From contig CAIUDG010000028.1 of assembly GCA_903897925.1 (NCBI GenBank), positions 1 to 57,483 of the forward strand: a stretch of 57,483 bases of DNA. Reading direction: 5' to 3'. A program made the position numbers and the translations under genes. Within the stretch, counting starts at the first letter, position 1. Every line of letters starts with the position of its first letter. Below the pieces are notes generated by a model. The model worked only from the letters and a program-made list of their open reading frames with translations. It was not told the DNA's origin and ran no database searches. The DNA is from an uncultured beta proteobacterium (lineage in GTDB: Bacteria; Pseudomonadota; Gammaproteobacteria; Burkholderiales; Burkholderiaceae_C). Shown here in pieces: positions 47,774 to 55,624 of the stretch.

Positions 47774-48132
47774 CAGCGGCCCATCACTGTGCTGACCTGG
47801 TAGACACTGTGCCCGGCCAGCAGCACTTGCACATCAACGCGCAGAAAGTTGGGATTCGGTGTCGGCCGCACCTGCTCCAGCAGCTCCAGCTGCAGCTCGG
47901 CCTGTGTACACGCCAGGGTGCTGTCGCCCACGCCCGGCATCTGCTTGGACAGGCGCAGTTTGACCAACTCATTTTCGGCGCACAGCTGGGCCAGCAGGAC
48001 CTCGGTCTGGCGTTCGGCATTGCGGCTCAGAGCTGCCGTGGCCTTCAATCCGGCGCTCAGGGCAATCGCCACGATACCCAGCGCCACCAGCACTTCAATC
48101 AGGGTAAAGCCCCGGCCCCGGCGCGCGCTCAT
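47773..48132 (-). CDS. gspI: Type II secretion minor pseudopilin GspI
   Basis: A 119-residue pseudopilin with cleavage site Gly8/Phe9 (RG|FTLIEVL), Glu at +5, and a compact C-terminal domain. It nucleates tip assembly with GspJ. It overlaps gspH by 4 bp and gspJ by 1 bp. Confidence 0.93.
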   Translation of the reverse strand: MSARRGRGFTLIEVLVALGIVAIALSAGLKATAALSRNAERQTEVLLAQLCAENELVKLRLSKQMPGVGDSTLACTQAELQLELLEQVRPTPNPNFLRVDVQVLLAGHSVYQVSTVMGR

Positions 48133-48623
48133 GGCGGCGCCCCGGCAGCGACAGACTCCACTGCAAATGGCCGCAAGCCATCGGTCCAGACGCGCAGCAC
48201 CTGCTGCGGTGCCGCACTGCTGGTCAAGAAAATTTCCTGGCGCGCAATGATCGGGTCCGGCCCCAGCAACACCGGCTGCACAGTGCGGGCCCGGGTTTGC
48301 GCATCGAGCCAGCTTTGCGGCAAGGCTTTGGCCAGCACGCCGTCAAAGCGGAAGCCGGCACCGTCAAGCCGCCACCGCACCGGCACGCCATTGGTGCGCG
48401 ACTGGGCCCGTGCGGACTCGAGCAGGGCCGCCAGGCGCTCGGCTTCGCGTTCAAGCTGCATCGACGCGGTGTCACGCAATGCCAGCGTGACACCGGCCGT
48501 GGCAATCGCAATGATGCTGATCACCACCAGCAGTTCCAGCAGGGTAAAGCCGTTCCGGCGACGCCGGATGAGCGGCGCAGGCCAGGCCGGCCAGCGGCTA
48601 CTGCCAGCTGCCGATATCGGCAT
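48129..48623 (-). CDS. gspH: Type II secretion minor pseudopilin GspH
   Basis: A 164-residue pseudopilin. I chose the ATG at 48623, with GAGGG 5 bases upstream, over the more distal start. The cleavage site is Gly25/Phe26 (RRRRNG|FTLLE), giving a long 25-residue leader that overlaps the gspG end by 26 bp. A hydrophobic helix and a GspH-type beta domain follow. Confidence 0.9.
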   Translation of the reverse strand: MPISAAGSSRWPAWPAPLIRRRRNGFTLLELLVVISIIAIATAGVTLALRDTASMQLEREAERLAALLESARAQSRTNGVPVRWRLDGAGFRFDGVLAKALPQSWLDAQTRARTVQPVLLGPDPIIARQEIFLTSSAAPQQVLRVWTDGLRPFAVESVAAGAPP

Positions 48624-49035
48624 CTTTGCCCTCACCACCGGGCTTGCCGTCGGCGCCAAAGGACATCACATCGATTTCGCCCTTGACGCCCGGATTCAGG
48701 TATTTGTAGGGATTGCCCCAAGGATCGTTGGGCAGCTTGTCCAGATAGGGCTTCCAGTTGCCGGGCACCGGGTCGGTACTGGGCTTGACGACCAGCGCCT
48801 GCAGGCCCTGGCTGGCCGTGGGATAGCGTAGGTTGTCCAGTTTGTAAAGTTTGAGCGCCTGCACCAGATTGCCAATATCGGTACGCGCGGCAGTCACCCG
48901 CGCGTCGTCGGCGCGCTCCAGCACATTGGGCACGATCAGTGCGGCAAGTACCCCAATGATGACCAGCACCACCATCAGTTCAATCAGGGTAAAACCCCGG
49001 CGCAGACGGGAATTGCTTGTAAAAGTGTGAACCAT
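48598..49035 (-). CDS. gspG: Type II secretion major pseudopilin GspG
   Basis: The 145-residue major pseudopilin. The start at 49035 gives leader Gly14/Phe15 (RLRRG|FTLIELMVVL) and Glu at +5. The conserved C-terminal calcium-site region shows WGNPYKYLNPG and SFGADGKPGGEGKDADIGSW. It is the first gene of the minus-strand gsp run, divergent from gspC. Confidence 0.97.
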   Translation of the reverse strand: MVHTFTSNSRLRRGFTLIELMVVLVIIGVLAALIVPNVLERADDARVTAARTDIGNLVQALKLYKLDNLRYPTASQGLQALVVKPSTDPVPGNWKPYLDKLPNDPWGNPYKYLNPGVKGEIDVMSFGADGKPGGEGKDADIGSWQ

Positions 49036-49091
49036 GGATGCTGCCAATCTTTCTTTCAAAGTACGGCCCCCCGGGCCTGTGTCCATCCCCA

Positions 49092-49109
49092 GGCCGCAAT
49101 TTTGCGGCC
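49092..49109. promoter_or_regulatory. 18-bp inverted repeat between divergent gspG and gspC
   Basis: GGCCGCAA-TT-TTGCGGCC pairs over 8 bp in the middle of the 88-bp gspG/gspC spacer. A second short stem (GGCCC/GGGCC, 49065-49077) lies nearer gspG. The repeat could be an operator controlling both directions or a leader hairpin of gspC; no promoter elements are clear. Confidence 0.45.
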
Positions 49110-49123
49110 CCATAATCGACAGT

Positions 49124-49588
49124 ATGCAATGGAATTTGCCACTACTGAGCAGCTACTGGGCACGGCGCCTGGGCACCCTGTGCGTATTTCTGTCGCTGGG
49201 CGCCAGTTTGGCGTACTGGACGCTGCAGTGGCCTGCCGACCTATCGGCACTGCCGGCCGCGCCCCCGGCTGGCGCCGCCGAGGCACTGCCCGGCGCCGAC
49301 GCCGGCAGCCTGGAGCGCCTGCTGGGCGCGCGCGCCAATGCTGCCGCCAGCGCTGCCAGCGGCGCCGACCACCTGCGCCTGGTTGGCGTGGTGGCGCGCA
49401 GCCATGGCGCCGGTGCGGCGCTGATTGCGCCGGACGGCCTGCCGCCCAGGAGCTATGCCGTTGGCAGCGTGCTGCCCAACGGACTGGTGCTGCAATCGGT
49501 CACGCCGCGGCAAGCGCTGCTGTCGGGCAGCATGCAGGCGCCGGTCCGCCAGACCCTGGAATTGCCAGCGCCGCGCACGCCCGATTAG
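49124..49588 (+). CDS. gspC: Type II secretion inner membrane protein GspC
   Basis: A bitopic protein of 154 residues that connects the inner membrane platform to the GspD secretin. It has an N-terminal TM helix (about 15-33, LGTLCVFLSLGASLAYW), an Ala-rich linker, and the homology region (LRLVGVVARSHGAGAALIAP, YAVGSVLPNGLVLQSV). It lacks the C-terminal PDZ or coiled-coil domain of longer GspC proteins, as is usual in Burkholderiales. It is divergent from gspG. Confidence 0.88.
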   Translation: MQWNLPLLSSYWARRLGTLCVFLSLGASLAYWTLQWPADLSALPAAPPAGAAEALPGADAGSLERLLGARANAAASAASGADHLRLVGVVARSHGAGAALIAPDGLPPRSYAVGSVLPNGLVLQSVTPRQALLSGSMQAPVRQTLELPAPRTPD

Positions 49589-49665
49589 GCCCGCCGGCCG
49601 CTGCGCCAAGGCGCTGTGGCAGGCCGACAACAATCCGGACCTGAAATACAGGGACAATCCAGCCC

Positions 49666-51714
49666 ATGTTTTTAATGTTTGAAGAAGCCGGAAAATTTCT
49701 GGCCGGTCGGATCCTGTCCGAGACCGAATCCTCGGCGCAAGTCGAACTCGACAGTGGCAAGCGCGTCAAGGTCAAGGCCGCCCATGTGCTGCTCAAGTTT
49801 GACAAACCGGCGCCCCAGGCGCTGATTGGCGCGGCCCAGGCGCTGGCGCAGGACATCGAGCTGGAAATGGCCTGGGAGTTTTCTCCCGAGGAAGAATTCG
49901 GCTTTGCCGAGCTGGCGCGCGACTATTTTTCGGCCCAGGCCACACTGGAACAGCAGACCGCCATGCTGTTCAAGCTGTTCGACGCGCCGCACTACTTCCG
50001 CCGCGCTGGCAAGGGACGCTTCCGCAAGGCCAGCGCCGACGTGATCGCCCTGGCCCTGGCCGGCATCGAGAAAAAACGCCTGCTGGCGGAACAGATTGCA
50101 CAGTGGGCACAGCAGCTGGGCGCGGGCCAATGCCCGGCACCGATCCAGGACCAGCTGTACAAAATTCTGTTCAAACCCGACAAAAACGCCCCGGAATACA
50201 AAGCCGTGGTCGAGGCCTCGCGCGCCACCCACACCGCGCCGCTCGAGCTGCTGCAAAAAGCCGGCGCGATTCACTCGCCCTACCAGTTCCACTGGAAGCG
50301 CTTTCTGCTGGAAAACTTTCCCAAGGGCACCGGCTTTCACGCGCTCAGCGCCCCGCTCATTGCCGATGTTTTGCCGCTGGCCAGCGCGTCGGCATTTTCC
50401 ATTGACGACTCGCAAACCACCGAAATTGACGATGCCCTGTCGGTGCAGGGCCTGGGCAGTGGCAGCGTCACGGTCGGCATCCATATTGCGGCACCGGGCC
50501 TGGCGATCCAGCCCGGCAGTCCGATCGACCTGGTCGGGCGCACACGCCTGTCCACGGTGTACATGCCGGGCTACAAGATCACCATGCTGCCCGACGAAGT
50601 GGTGCAGACCTATACCTTGCAGGAAGGGCGCGACTGCCCGGCGGTGTCACTCTATGTCACCCTGGACGAAGCCACACTGGAAATCAAGGACACCCGAACC
50701 ACGCTGGAGCGGGTACCAATTGCACACAATCTGCGCCACGACCAACTCGATGGCCTGGTCACCGAAGCCTGGCTGGAGCACCCGGACCAGCCGGCGGACG
50801 GCAACCCGGAGCCCTTGCCGGCACTGCGTCCGGCGCTCAGCTTCCTGTTCCGCCTGGCGCGCGACCTGAAAGCCAAACGCGAAGTGGTGCGCGGCAAACC
50901 GGAAACTTTCAACCGTCCGGACTACAACTTCCGCCTGCACGGCAACGACGGCGGCGAGCCGCAAGGCGACGAAGAAGTCCGCATCAGCGTGCGCCAGCGC
51001 GGCGCGCCGCTGGACCTGATCGTGGCCGAAGCCATGATTCTGGCCAACAGCACCTGGGGCAGCTGGATGGCGGCACTGGGCGTGCCCGGCATTTACCGCA
51101 GCCAGGCCTCGCTGGCGCCAGGCGTCAAAGTGCGCATGGGCACCAAAGCACTGCCGCATGCCGGTATCGGCGTCAAAAGCTATGCCTGGTCGACCTCGCC
51201 CTTGCGCCGCTATACCGACCTGGTGAACCAGTGGCAGATCATCGCCTGCGTGCGCCACGGCCAGACCGCTGCGCTGGCAGCGCCGTTCAAGCCCAAGGAC
51301 GCCGACCTGTTTTCCATCATCAGCAGCTTTGACACCGCCTATTCCGCCTACAACGCCTACCAGGGCGGCATGGAGCGCTACTGGACCTTGCGCTATGTGC
51401 AGCAGCAAGGCATCAGCGAAGTGGTGGCCAGTGTATTCAAGGAAAACATGGTGCGTGCCGAAGACATTCCACTGGTGCTGCCGGTGCTCGGTGCCCAGGG
51501 CCTGCCCCGCAATGCGCGGGTGCGGGTGCAACTTGGCAGCGTTGACCTGATCACCCTGGACATCCAGGGCAGCGTCACCGAGCGCCTGGACGCACCGGTC
51601 CAAAGCGCTCCCGATGACGATACCCAGGACGACGAGGAAGTCGCCGGGCCGATCGCCATCGCGATGGATCTGAGCGACAGCCCTGAGGCGACTGGCGATA
51701 ATCCGACCCCGTGA
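49666..51714 (+). CDS. RNase II/R family 3'-5' exoribonuclease
   Basis: A processive ribonuclease of 682 residues. The RNB domain has the magnesium-binding motif SIDDSQTTEIDDALS near 245-259, with Asp247, Glu253, Asp255 and Asp256 in the positions of E. coli RNase II Asp201/207/209/210; Glu for the second is common in this subgroup. The N-terminal part has a winged-helix-like region rather than a clear cold-shock domain. The C terminus is acidic. It overlaps the next gene by 4 bp (GTGA). Confidence 0.93.
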   Translation: MFLMFEEAGKFLAGRILSETESSAQVELDSGKRVKVKAAHVLLKFDKPAPQALIGAAQALAQDIELEMAWEFSPEEEFGFAELARDYFSAQATLEQQTAMLFKLFDAPHYFRRAGKGRFRKASADVIALALAGIEKKRLLAEQIAQWAQQLGAGQCPAPIQDQLYKILFKPDKNAPEYKAVVEASRATHTAPLELLQKAGAIHSPYQFHWKRFLLENFPKGTGFHALSAPLIADVLPLASASAFSIDDSQTTEIDDALSVQGLGSGSVTVGIHIAAPGLAIQPGSPIDLVGRTRLSTVYMPGYKITMLPDEVVQTYTLQEGRDCPAVSLYVTLDEATLEIKDTRTTLERVPIAHNLRHDQLDGLVTEAWLEHPDQPADGNPEPLPALRPALSFLFRLARDLKAKREVVRGKPETFNRPDYNFRLHGNDGGEPQGDEEVRISVRQRGAPLDLIVAEAMILANSTWGSWMAALGVPGIYRSQASLAPGVKVRMGTKALPHAGIGVKSYAWSTSPLRRYTDLVNQWQIIACVRHGQTAALAAPFKPKDADLFSIISSFDTAYSAYNAYQGGMERYWTLRYVQQQGISEVVASVFKENMVRAEDIPLVLPVLGAQGLPRNARVRVQLGSVDLITLDIQGSVTERLDAPVQSAPDDDTQDDEEVAGPIAIAMDLSDSPEATGDNPTP

Positions 51715-52571
51715 AGCTCCCCCGTCTCAGCCCCCTGCAGTTGGCCTTGGGTGCATCCATCGCGGTGCACGCGGTGCTGTTGACGGTGCGGCTGGTAGAC
51801 CCGCAGGACTTCAGCCGGATTTTTGAAGACACGCCACTGGAAGTGGTTCTGGTCAATGCGCGCAGCGTGGAAAAGCCCGAGAAGGCCAAAGCCATCGCCC
51901 AGGCCGCACTCGCGGGAGGCGGCGAGGCCGCCACCGGGCGTGCCACCAGCCCGCTGCCGCCCAGCGCCTTTACCGACGATGGCTTGAACCAGGAGCAGGT
52001 CAGTGCCAGCAAGCTGCAGCAGCTGCAAGACTTGCAAAACCTGCTGCTGGCGAATGTACGGGCGCAACTCGCAGCGCTGCCGCCTCCCAGTCCGAAACAA
52101 CTCGCCGACCGCGCCGAGGCGCGCGAACAGGAAGAAAAACGCAAGCAGCTGTCCAAGTTGCTGGCCGAAATCGAACGCCGCATCAACAGCGAAAACGCCC
52201 GCCCCAAAAAGCGCTATATCAGCCCGTCTGCGCGCGAAGAAGTCTATGCCGCCTACTACGACAACCTGCGCCGCCGCATCGAAGACCGCGGCACCGACAA
52301 CTTCCCTACCGTCAATGGCCGCAAGCTGTACGGGGAACTGACCATGATCGTTACGGTGAACCACACCGGCCTGGTGCTGAACACCGAAGTCGTCGAAAGC
52401 TCCGGCAACCCGGTGCTGGACCGGCGCGCTGCCGCCATTGCCCGCAGCGCCGGGCCGTTTGGTCTGTTCACGCACGCCATGCGGCGCCAGTTCGATCAAA
52501 TTCTGGTCGTTTCGCGCTTCAAATTCACGCGCGATGAAACCCTGGAAGCCAAGGTATCCTCCGGACCATGA
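51711..52571 (+). CDS. TonB-like energy transducer protein
   Basis: A 286-residue protein beginning with GTG inside the ribonuclease stop (GTGA overlap). The N-terminal TM helix (about 11-29) contains the TonB-type His in IAVHAVLL. A long helical, Ala/Gln/Lys-rich periplasmic region replaces the Pro-rich spacer of classical TonB. The C-terminal TonB domain (about 200-280) shows LTMIVTVNHTGLVLNTEVVESSG. No exbBD genes are near. Its position between ribonuclease and mtgA is a known betaproteobacterial arrangement, so it may have an envelope role rather than siderophore uptake. Confidence 0.85.
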   Translation: MKLPRLSPLQLALGASIAVHAVLLTVRLVDPQDFSRIFEDTPLEVVLVNARSVEKPEKAKAIAQAALAGGGEAATGRATSPLPPSAFTDDGLNQEQVSASKLQQLQDLQNLLLANVRAQLAALPPPSPKQLADRAEAREQEEKRKQLSKLLAEIERRINSENARPKKRYISPSAREEVYAAYYDNLRRRIEDRGTDNFPTVNGRKLYGELTMIVTVNHTGLVLNTEVVESSGNPVLDRRAAAIARSAGPFGLFTHAMRRQFDQILVVSRFKFTRDETLEAKVSSGP

Positions 52572-53287
52572 AAGTCGTTTCCCGCTGGATTGGCCTGCTG
52601 TTACTGGCCCTGTTGGCCCTGCAGATCTACTTTGTTGCGCGCATAGCCCTGATGACCGTGCTGGCCCCCGAGTCCACCGCGTTTCAACGTTCCGAGGCCT
52701 ACCGCATTGCCCACAGCACCGGGCACCTGCCCTGGCGCCAGCAATGGGTGGATTACAACCAGATCTCGGACAACCTCAAGCGCGCCGTGATTGCCTCCGA
52801 AGACGATGCCTTCATACACCACGATGGCGTGGACTGGGCGTCGCTGGAAAAAGCCTGGGCGCGCAACTCCAAGGCAGAACAACGCGCCGAACAACGCGGC
52901 AGCAGCAAACCGCCCAAAGTGGTCGGCGGCTCGACCATCACCCAGCAACTGGCCAAGAACCTGTTTCTGTCGGGTGAGCGCACACTGCTGCGCAAAGCCC
53001 AGGAACTGGTGCTGACCATGGCCCTGGAACTGATTCTGGGCAAACGCCGGATTCTGGAAATCTACCTCAACAACGTCGAATGGGGCGAAGGCGTGTTTGG
53101 CGCCGAAGCCGCAGCGCAGCACTATTACGGCAAGCATGCGGCGCAGCTCAGCAGCATGGAAGCGGCACGCCTGGCCGTGATGCTGCCGCGGCCGAAATAC
53201 TTTGAAAAGCTGCCCAACTCACCCTATGTCTGGGGCCGCGCCAGCGTGATCACCGCACGCATGCCGGACGCACAGTTGCCCGAATAA
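52568..53287 (+). CDS. mtgA: Monofunctional peptidoglycan glycosyltransferase MtgA
   Basis: GT51 enzyme that polymerises lipid II into glycan strands without a transpeptidase domain. The 239 residues include a TM anchor (about 6-27) and all GT51 motifs: catalytic Glu78 in ASEDDAFIHHDG, GGSTITQQLAKNLFL, and KRRILEIYLNNVEWGEGVFG. The start overlaps the tonB stop by 4 bp. Confidence 0.96.
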   Translation: MKVVSRWIGLLLLALLALQIYFVARIALMTVLAPESTAFQRSEAYRIAHSTGHLPWRQQWVDYNQISDNLKRAVIASEDDAFIHHDGVDWASLEKAWARNSKAEQRAEQRGSSKPPKVVGGSTITQQLAKNLFLSGERTLLRKAQELVLTMALELILGKRRILEIYLNNVEWGEGVFGAEAAAQHYYGKHAAQLSSMEAARLAVMLPRPKYFEKLPNSPYVWGRASVITARMPDAQLPE

Positions 53288-53318
53288 AGCGTCACGCCGC
53301 CTCTGTATCATCGGCGCC

Positions 53319-53930
53319 ATGCTTGCCAAGTTGATGCGTTATCTGTTGCTGGGATTGGTCCGTCTGCTCACCGGTGCCCAGGCGCGCTGGTATGGCTGCC
53401 CGCCCAAGGCCGAACAGCGCATTTATTTTGCCAACCACCAGAGCCATGTAGATCTGGTCATGATCTGGGCCGCCCTGCCGCGCGAACTGCGCCAGGTCAC
53501 CCGCGCCATTGCCGCGCGCGACTACTGGACGCGCACCCCCTTCAAGCGCTGGCTCACGCGCGAAGTCTTCAATGTGGTCTATGTCTCGCGCGAGCGCCAT
53601 GCCGACGAAGACCCGCTGGAGCCGCTGATCGAGGCGCTCGAGCACGGCGACTCGATCATTCTGTTTCCCGAGGGCACGCGCGGCCACGCCGAGGCGCCGC
53701 AGAGCTTCAAGGCCGGCTTGTACAACCTGGCTTTGCGCTTCCCCGGCGCGGTGCTGGTGCCGGCCTGGATCAACAATGTGCAGCACGTGCTGCCCAAGGG
53801 CGAGGTGGTGCCGGTGCCGGTGCTGTGCTCGGTCACTTTTGGCGCGCCGATCCAGGTCCAGCCGGGTGAAGAGTGCAAAGCTTTTCTGGACCGCGCCCGG
53901 GCCAGCGTCATGGCCATGCGGGAAGTCTGA
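53319..53930 (+). CDS. 1-acyl-sn-glycerol-3-phosphate acyltransferase-like protein
   Basis: A 203-residue PlsC-family acyltransferase. The HX4D site is His40-QSHV-Asp45, and the acceptor motif FPEGTR is at 116-121. A short N-terminal hydrophobic segment binds the membrane. It lies 6 bp before the CdsA-like gene, so the pair probably makes phosphatidate and CDP-diacylglycerol, or a related lipid, as a second set besides the housekeeping genes. Confidence 0.9.
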   Translation: MLAKLMRYLLLGLVRLLTGAQARWYGCPPKAEQRIYFANHQSHVDLVMIWAALPRELRQVTRAIAARDYWTRTPFKRWLTREVFNVVYVSRERHADEDPLEPLIEALEHGDSIILFPEGTRGHAEAPQSFKAGLYNLALRFPGAVLVPAWINNVQHVLPKGEVVPVPVLCSVTFGAPIQVQPGEECKAFLDRARASVMAMREV

Positions 53931-53936
53931 AACAGC

Positions 53937-54926
53937 ATGTATTTCTATCTCAAAAACCTTCCCCCCACGGCCCAGATCGGCGCACTGTTCATTCTGGTGT
54001 TCGGTCTGCTGCTGCTGGCCAGCGTGCTCGCCTTTGCCTACTCGATCCAGGAATTTGCCGAAGCCCAGGACGCCGAGCAGCACCGTGCAGACATCGAACG
54101 TGCCTACGGCATTCTGCGCACCAGCTGGTTCATGGTGCTGCTGTTCTGGATCGGCTGGATGATCGGCAATGGCACCGCCCTGACCCTGTTCAGCGCCGTG
54201 TCGTTCTTTTCCTTGCGCGAGTTCCTGACCCGCTCGCCAACCCGGCGTGGCGACCACCGCAGCCTGGTGCTGGCTTTTTTTGTGGTGCTGCCAGCACAGT
54301 ACTGGCTGATCTGGGCCGGCCACTATGACATGTTTGCGGTGTTCATCCCGGTCTATGTATTTCTGGCCCTGCCGGCCCTCAGCGCCATGGCAAATGACCC
54401 GCTGCACTTCCTGGAACGCAACGCCAAGCTGCAATGGGGCATCATGGTCTGTATCTACGGCATGAGCCACGTACCGGCGCTGCTGCTGCTCAAATTTCCC
54501 GGCTATGACAACCGCGACGCCTTTATGGTGTTTTTCCTGGTCATGGTGGTGCAAGTCTGCATGGTGACCCAGCACATTGCCTCGCGACGCTGGCAGGGAC
54601 GGCCGATCGCGCCGGCCATCAGCAGCGGCTTTCAGTGGGGCAGCGCCAGCTTGGGCGTGTTCGTCGCCAGTGTCTTTGGCGCCGCCCTGGCCGGCATCAC
54701 GCCTTGGGTGCCGGGCACCGCCTTTGCCTTTTCCTTCATCGCCTGCGTCGCTGGTACCTTTGGCCACTTTGTCATGAAGGCGCTCAAACGCGACCATGGC
54801 ACGCCCTGCGGCAAGCCGCCAAACTATGCCATCACCGGCGCCGGCGGCCTGCTCGACCGGGTTGACGCTCTGTGTTTCGCCGCCCCGGTGTTCTACCACT
54901 CGGCGCGTTGGTACTTCAACCTGTAA
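53937..54926 (+). CDS. CdsA-like phosphatidate cytidylyltransferase family membrane protein
   Basis: A polytopic protein of 329 residues with about eight TM helices. The C terminus shows [12 protein letters not shown], matching the CDP-diglyceride synthetase signature HGGxLDRxDS, except that the first His is Ala and the last Ser is Ala. The preceding KRxxGxKD element reads KRDHGTPCG, so the conserved Lys-Asp is missing. It may be an active variant subgroup with altered substrate or an inactive paralogue. It is paired with a PlsC-like gene 6 bp upstream, which supports a lipid role. Confidence 0.85.
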   Translation: MYFYLKNLPPTAQIGALFILVFGLLLLASVLAFAYSIQEFAEAQDAEQHRADIERAYGILRTSWFMVLLFWIGWMIGNGTALTLFSAVSFFSLREFLTRSPTRRGDHRSLVLAFFVVLPAQYWLIWAGHYDMFAVFIPVYVFLALPALSAMANDPLHFLERNAKLQWGIMVCIYGMSHVPALLLLKFPGYDNRDAFMVFFLVMVVQVCMVTQHIASRRWQGRPIAPAISSGFQWGSASLGVFVASVFGAALAGITPWVPGTAFAFSFIACVAGTFGHFVMKALKRDHGTPCGKPPNYAITGAGGLLDRVDALCFAAPVFYHSARWYFNL

Positions 54927-54933
54927 GCCAGCG

Positions 54934-55500
54934 ATGCGAATTCTTGGCATCGATCCGGGCTTGCGCACCACCGGCTTTGGCGTGGTCGACGAGGAAGGCG
55001 GTCAACTGCGCTACGTCGCCAGCGGCACCATCAGCACCCAGCACCTGCAAACCCAGGCCTTGCCGGCCCGGCTCAAGGTGCTGTTTGACGGCATTGGCGA
55101 GGTTGTAGAGCGCTACCAGCCCGACTGTGCCGCGATGGAAATCGTTTTCGTCAACGTCAACCCGCAGTCCACCCTGCTGCTGGGCCAGGCGCGCGGCGCG
55201 CTGATCACGGCCCTGGTGACGCGCGACCTGGCGGTGGCCGAATACACCGCGCTGCAAATGAAACAGGCCGTGGCCGGCCACGGCCGGGCACAGAAAAGCC
55301 AGATCCAGGAGATGGTCAAGCGCCTGCTCAGCCTCAACGGCCTGCCCGGCACCGACGCGGCCGACGCCCTGGGACTGGCCATCACCCACGCCCACGCCGG
55401 CAAGGCGATGGCGCGCCTGGCCGCCGCCGACAGCCTGGGCGCCGGCCTGCGCCCGGGCGCCAAGGCCTCGTACCGGGCCGGACGCAGCCGCGGCAGCTGA
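54934..55500 (+). CDS. ruvC: Crossover junction endodeoxyribonuclease RuvC
   Basis: Holliday-junction resolvase of 188 residues. The four catalytic acids are Asp7 (GIDPG), Glu69 (AMEIVF), and Asp141/Asp144 (TDAADAL), matching E. coli spacing. The start at 54934, 7 bp after the CdsA-like gene, gives the normal length. ruvA and ruvB do not follow; a chemoreceptor gene does. Confidence 0.97.
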   Translation: MRILGIDPGLRTTGFGVVDEEGGQLRYVASGTISTQHLQTQALPARLKVLFDGIGEVVERYQPDCAAMEIVFVNVNPQSTLLLGQARGALITALVTRDLAVAEYTALQMKQAVAGHGRAQKSQIQEMVKRLLSLNGLPGTDAADALGLAITHAHAGKAMARLAAADSLGAGLRPGAKASYRAGRSRGS

Positions 55501-55524
55501 GCCATCTGCGGCGCAGCGCGCCGC

Positions 55525-55556
55525 TGCTGTCACAATATGACCGCGTTATGACAGCA
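55525..55556. promoter_or_regulatory. Inverted repeat between ruvC and the second chemoreceptor gene
   Basis: TGCTGTCA and TGACAGCA pair over 8 bp around 16 bases, and the loop adds a TATGAC repeat. A second hairpin, TGTGGC-ACT-GCCACA, is at 55561-55575. They lie 50-100 bp before the chemoreceptor start and could be an operator or the ruvC 3' end; there is no T-run. Confidence 0.4.
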
Positions 55557-55624
55557 CGCCTGTGGCACTGCCACAGTTCCGCGGGCCGGATTAGCGCGCA
55601 CCACAATGAATAAAGGCTCCGCTC

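Noticed and set aside
52560..52575. Loss of aroE between tonB and mtgA
   Set aside because: Some relatives, as I recall, carry aroE here, but I cannot verify it without comparison, and the 4-bp overlap of tonB and mtgA shows no scar.
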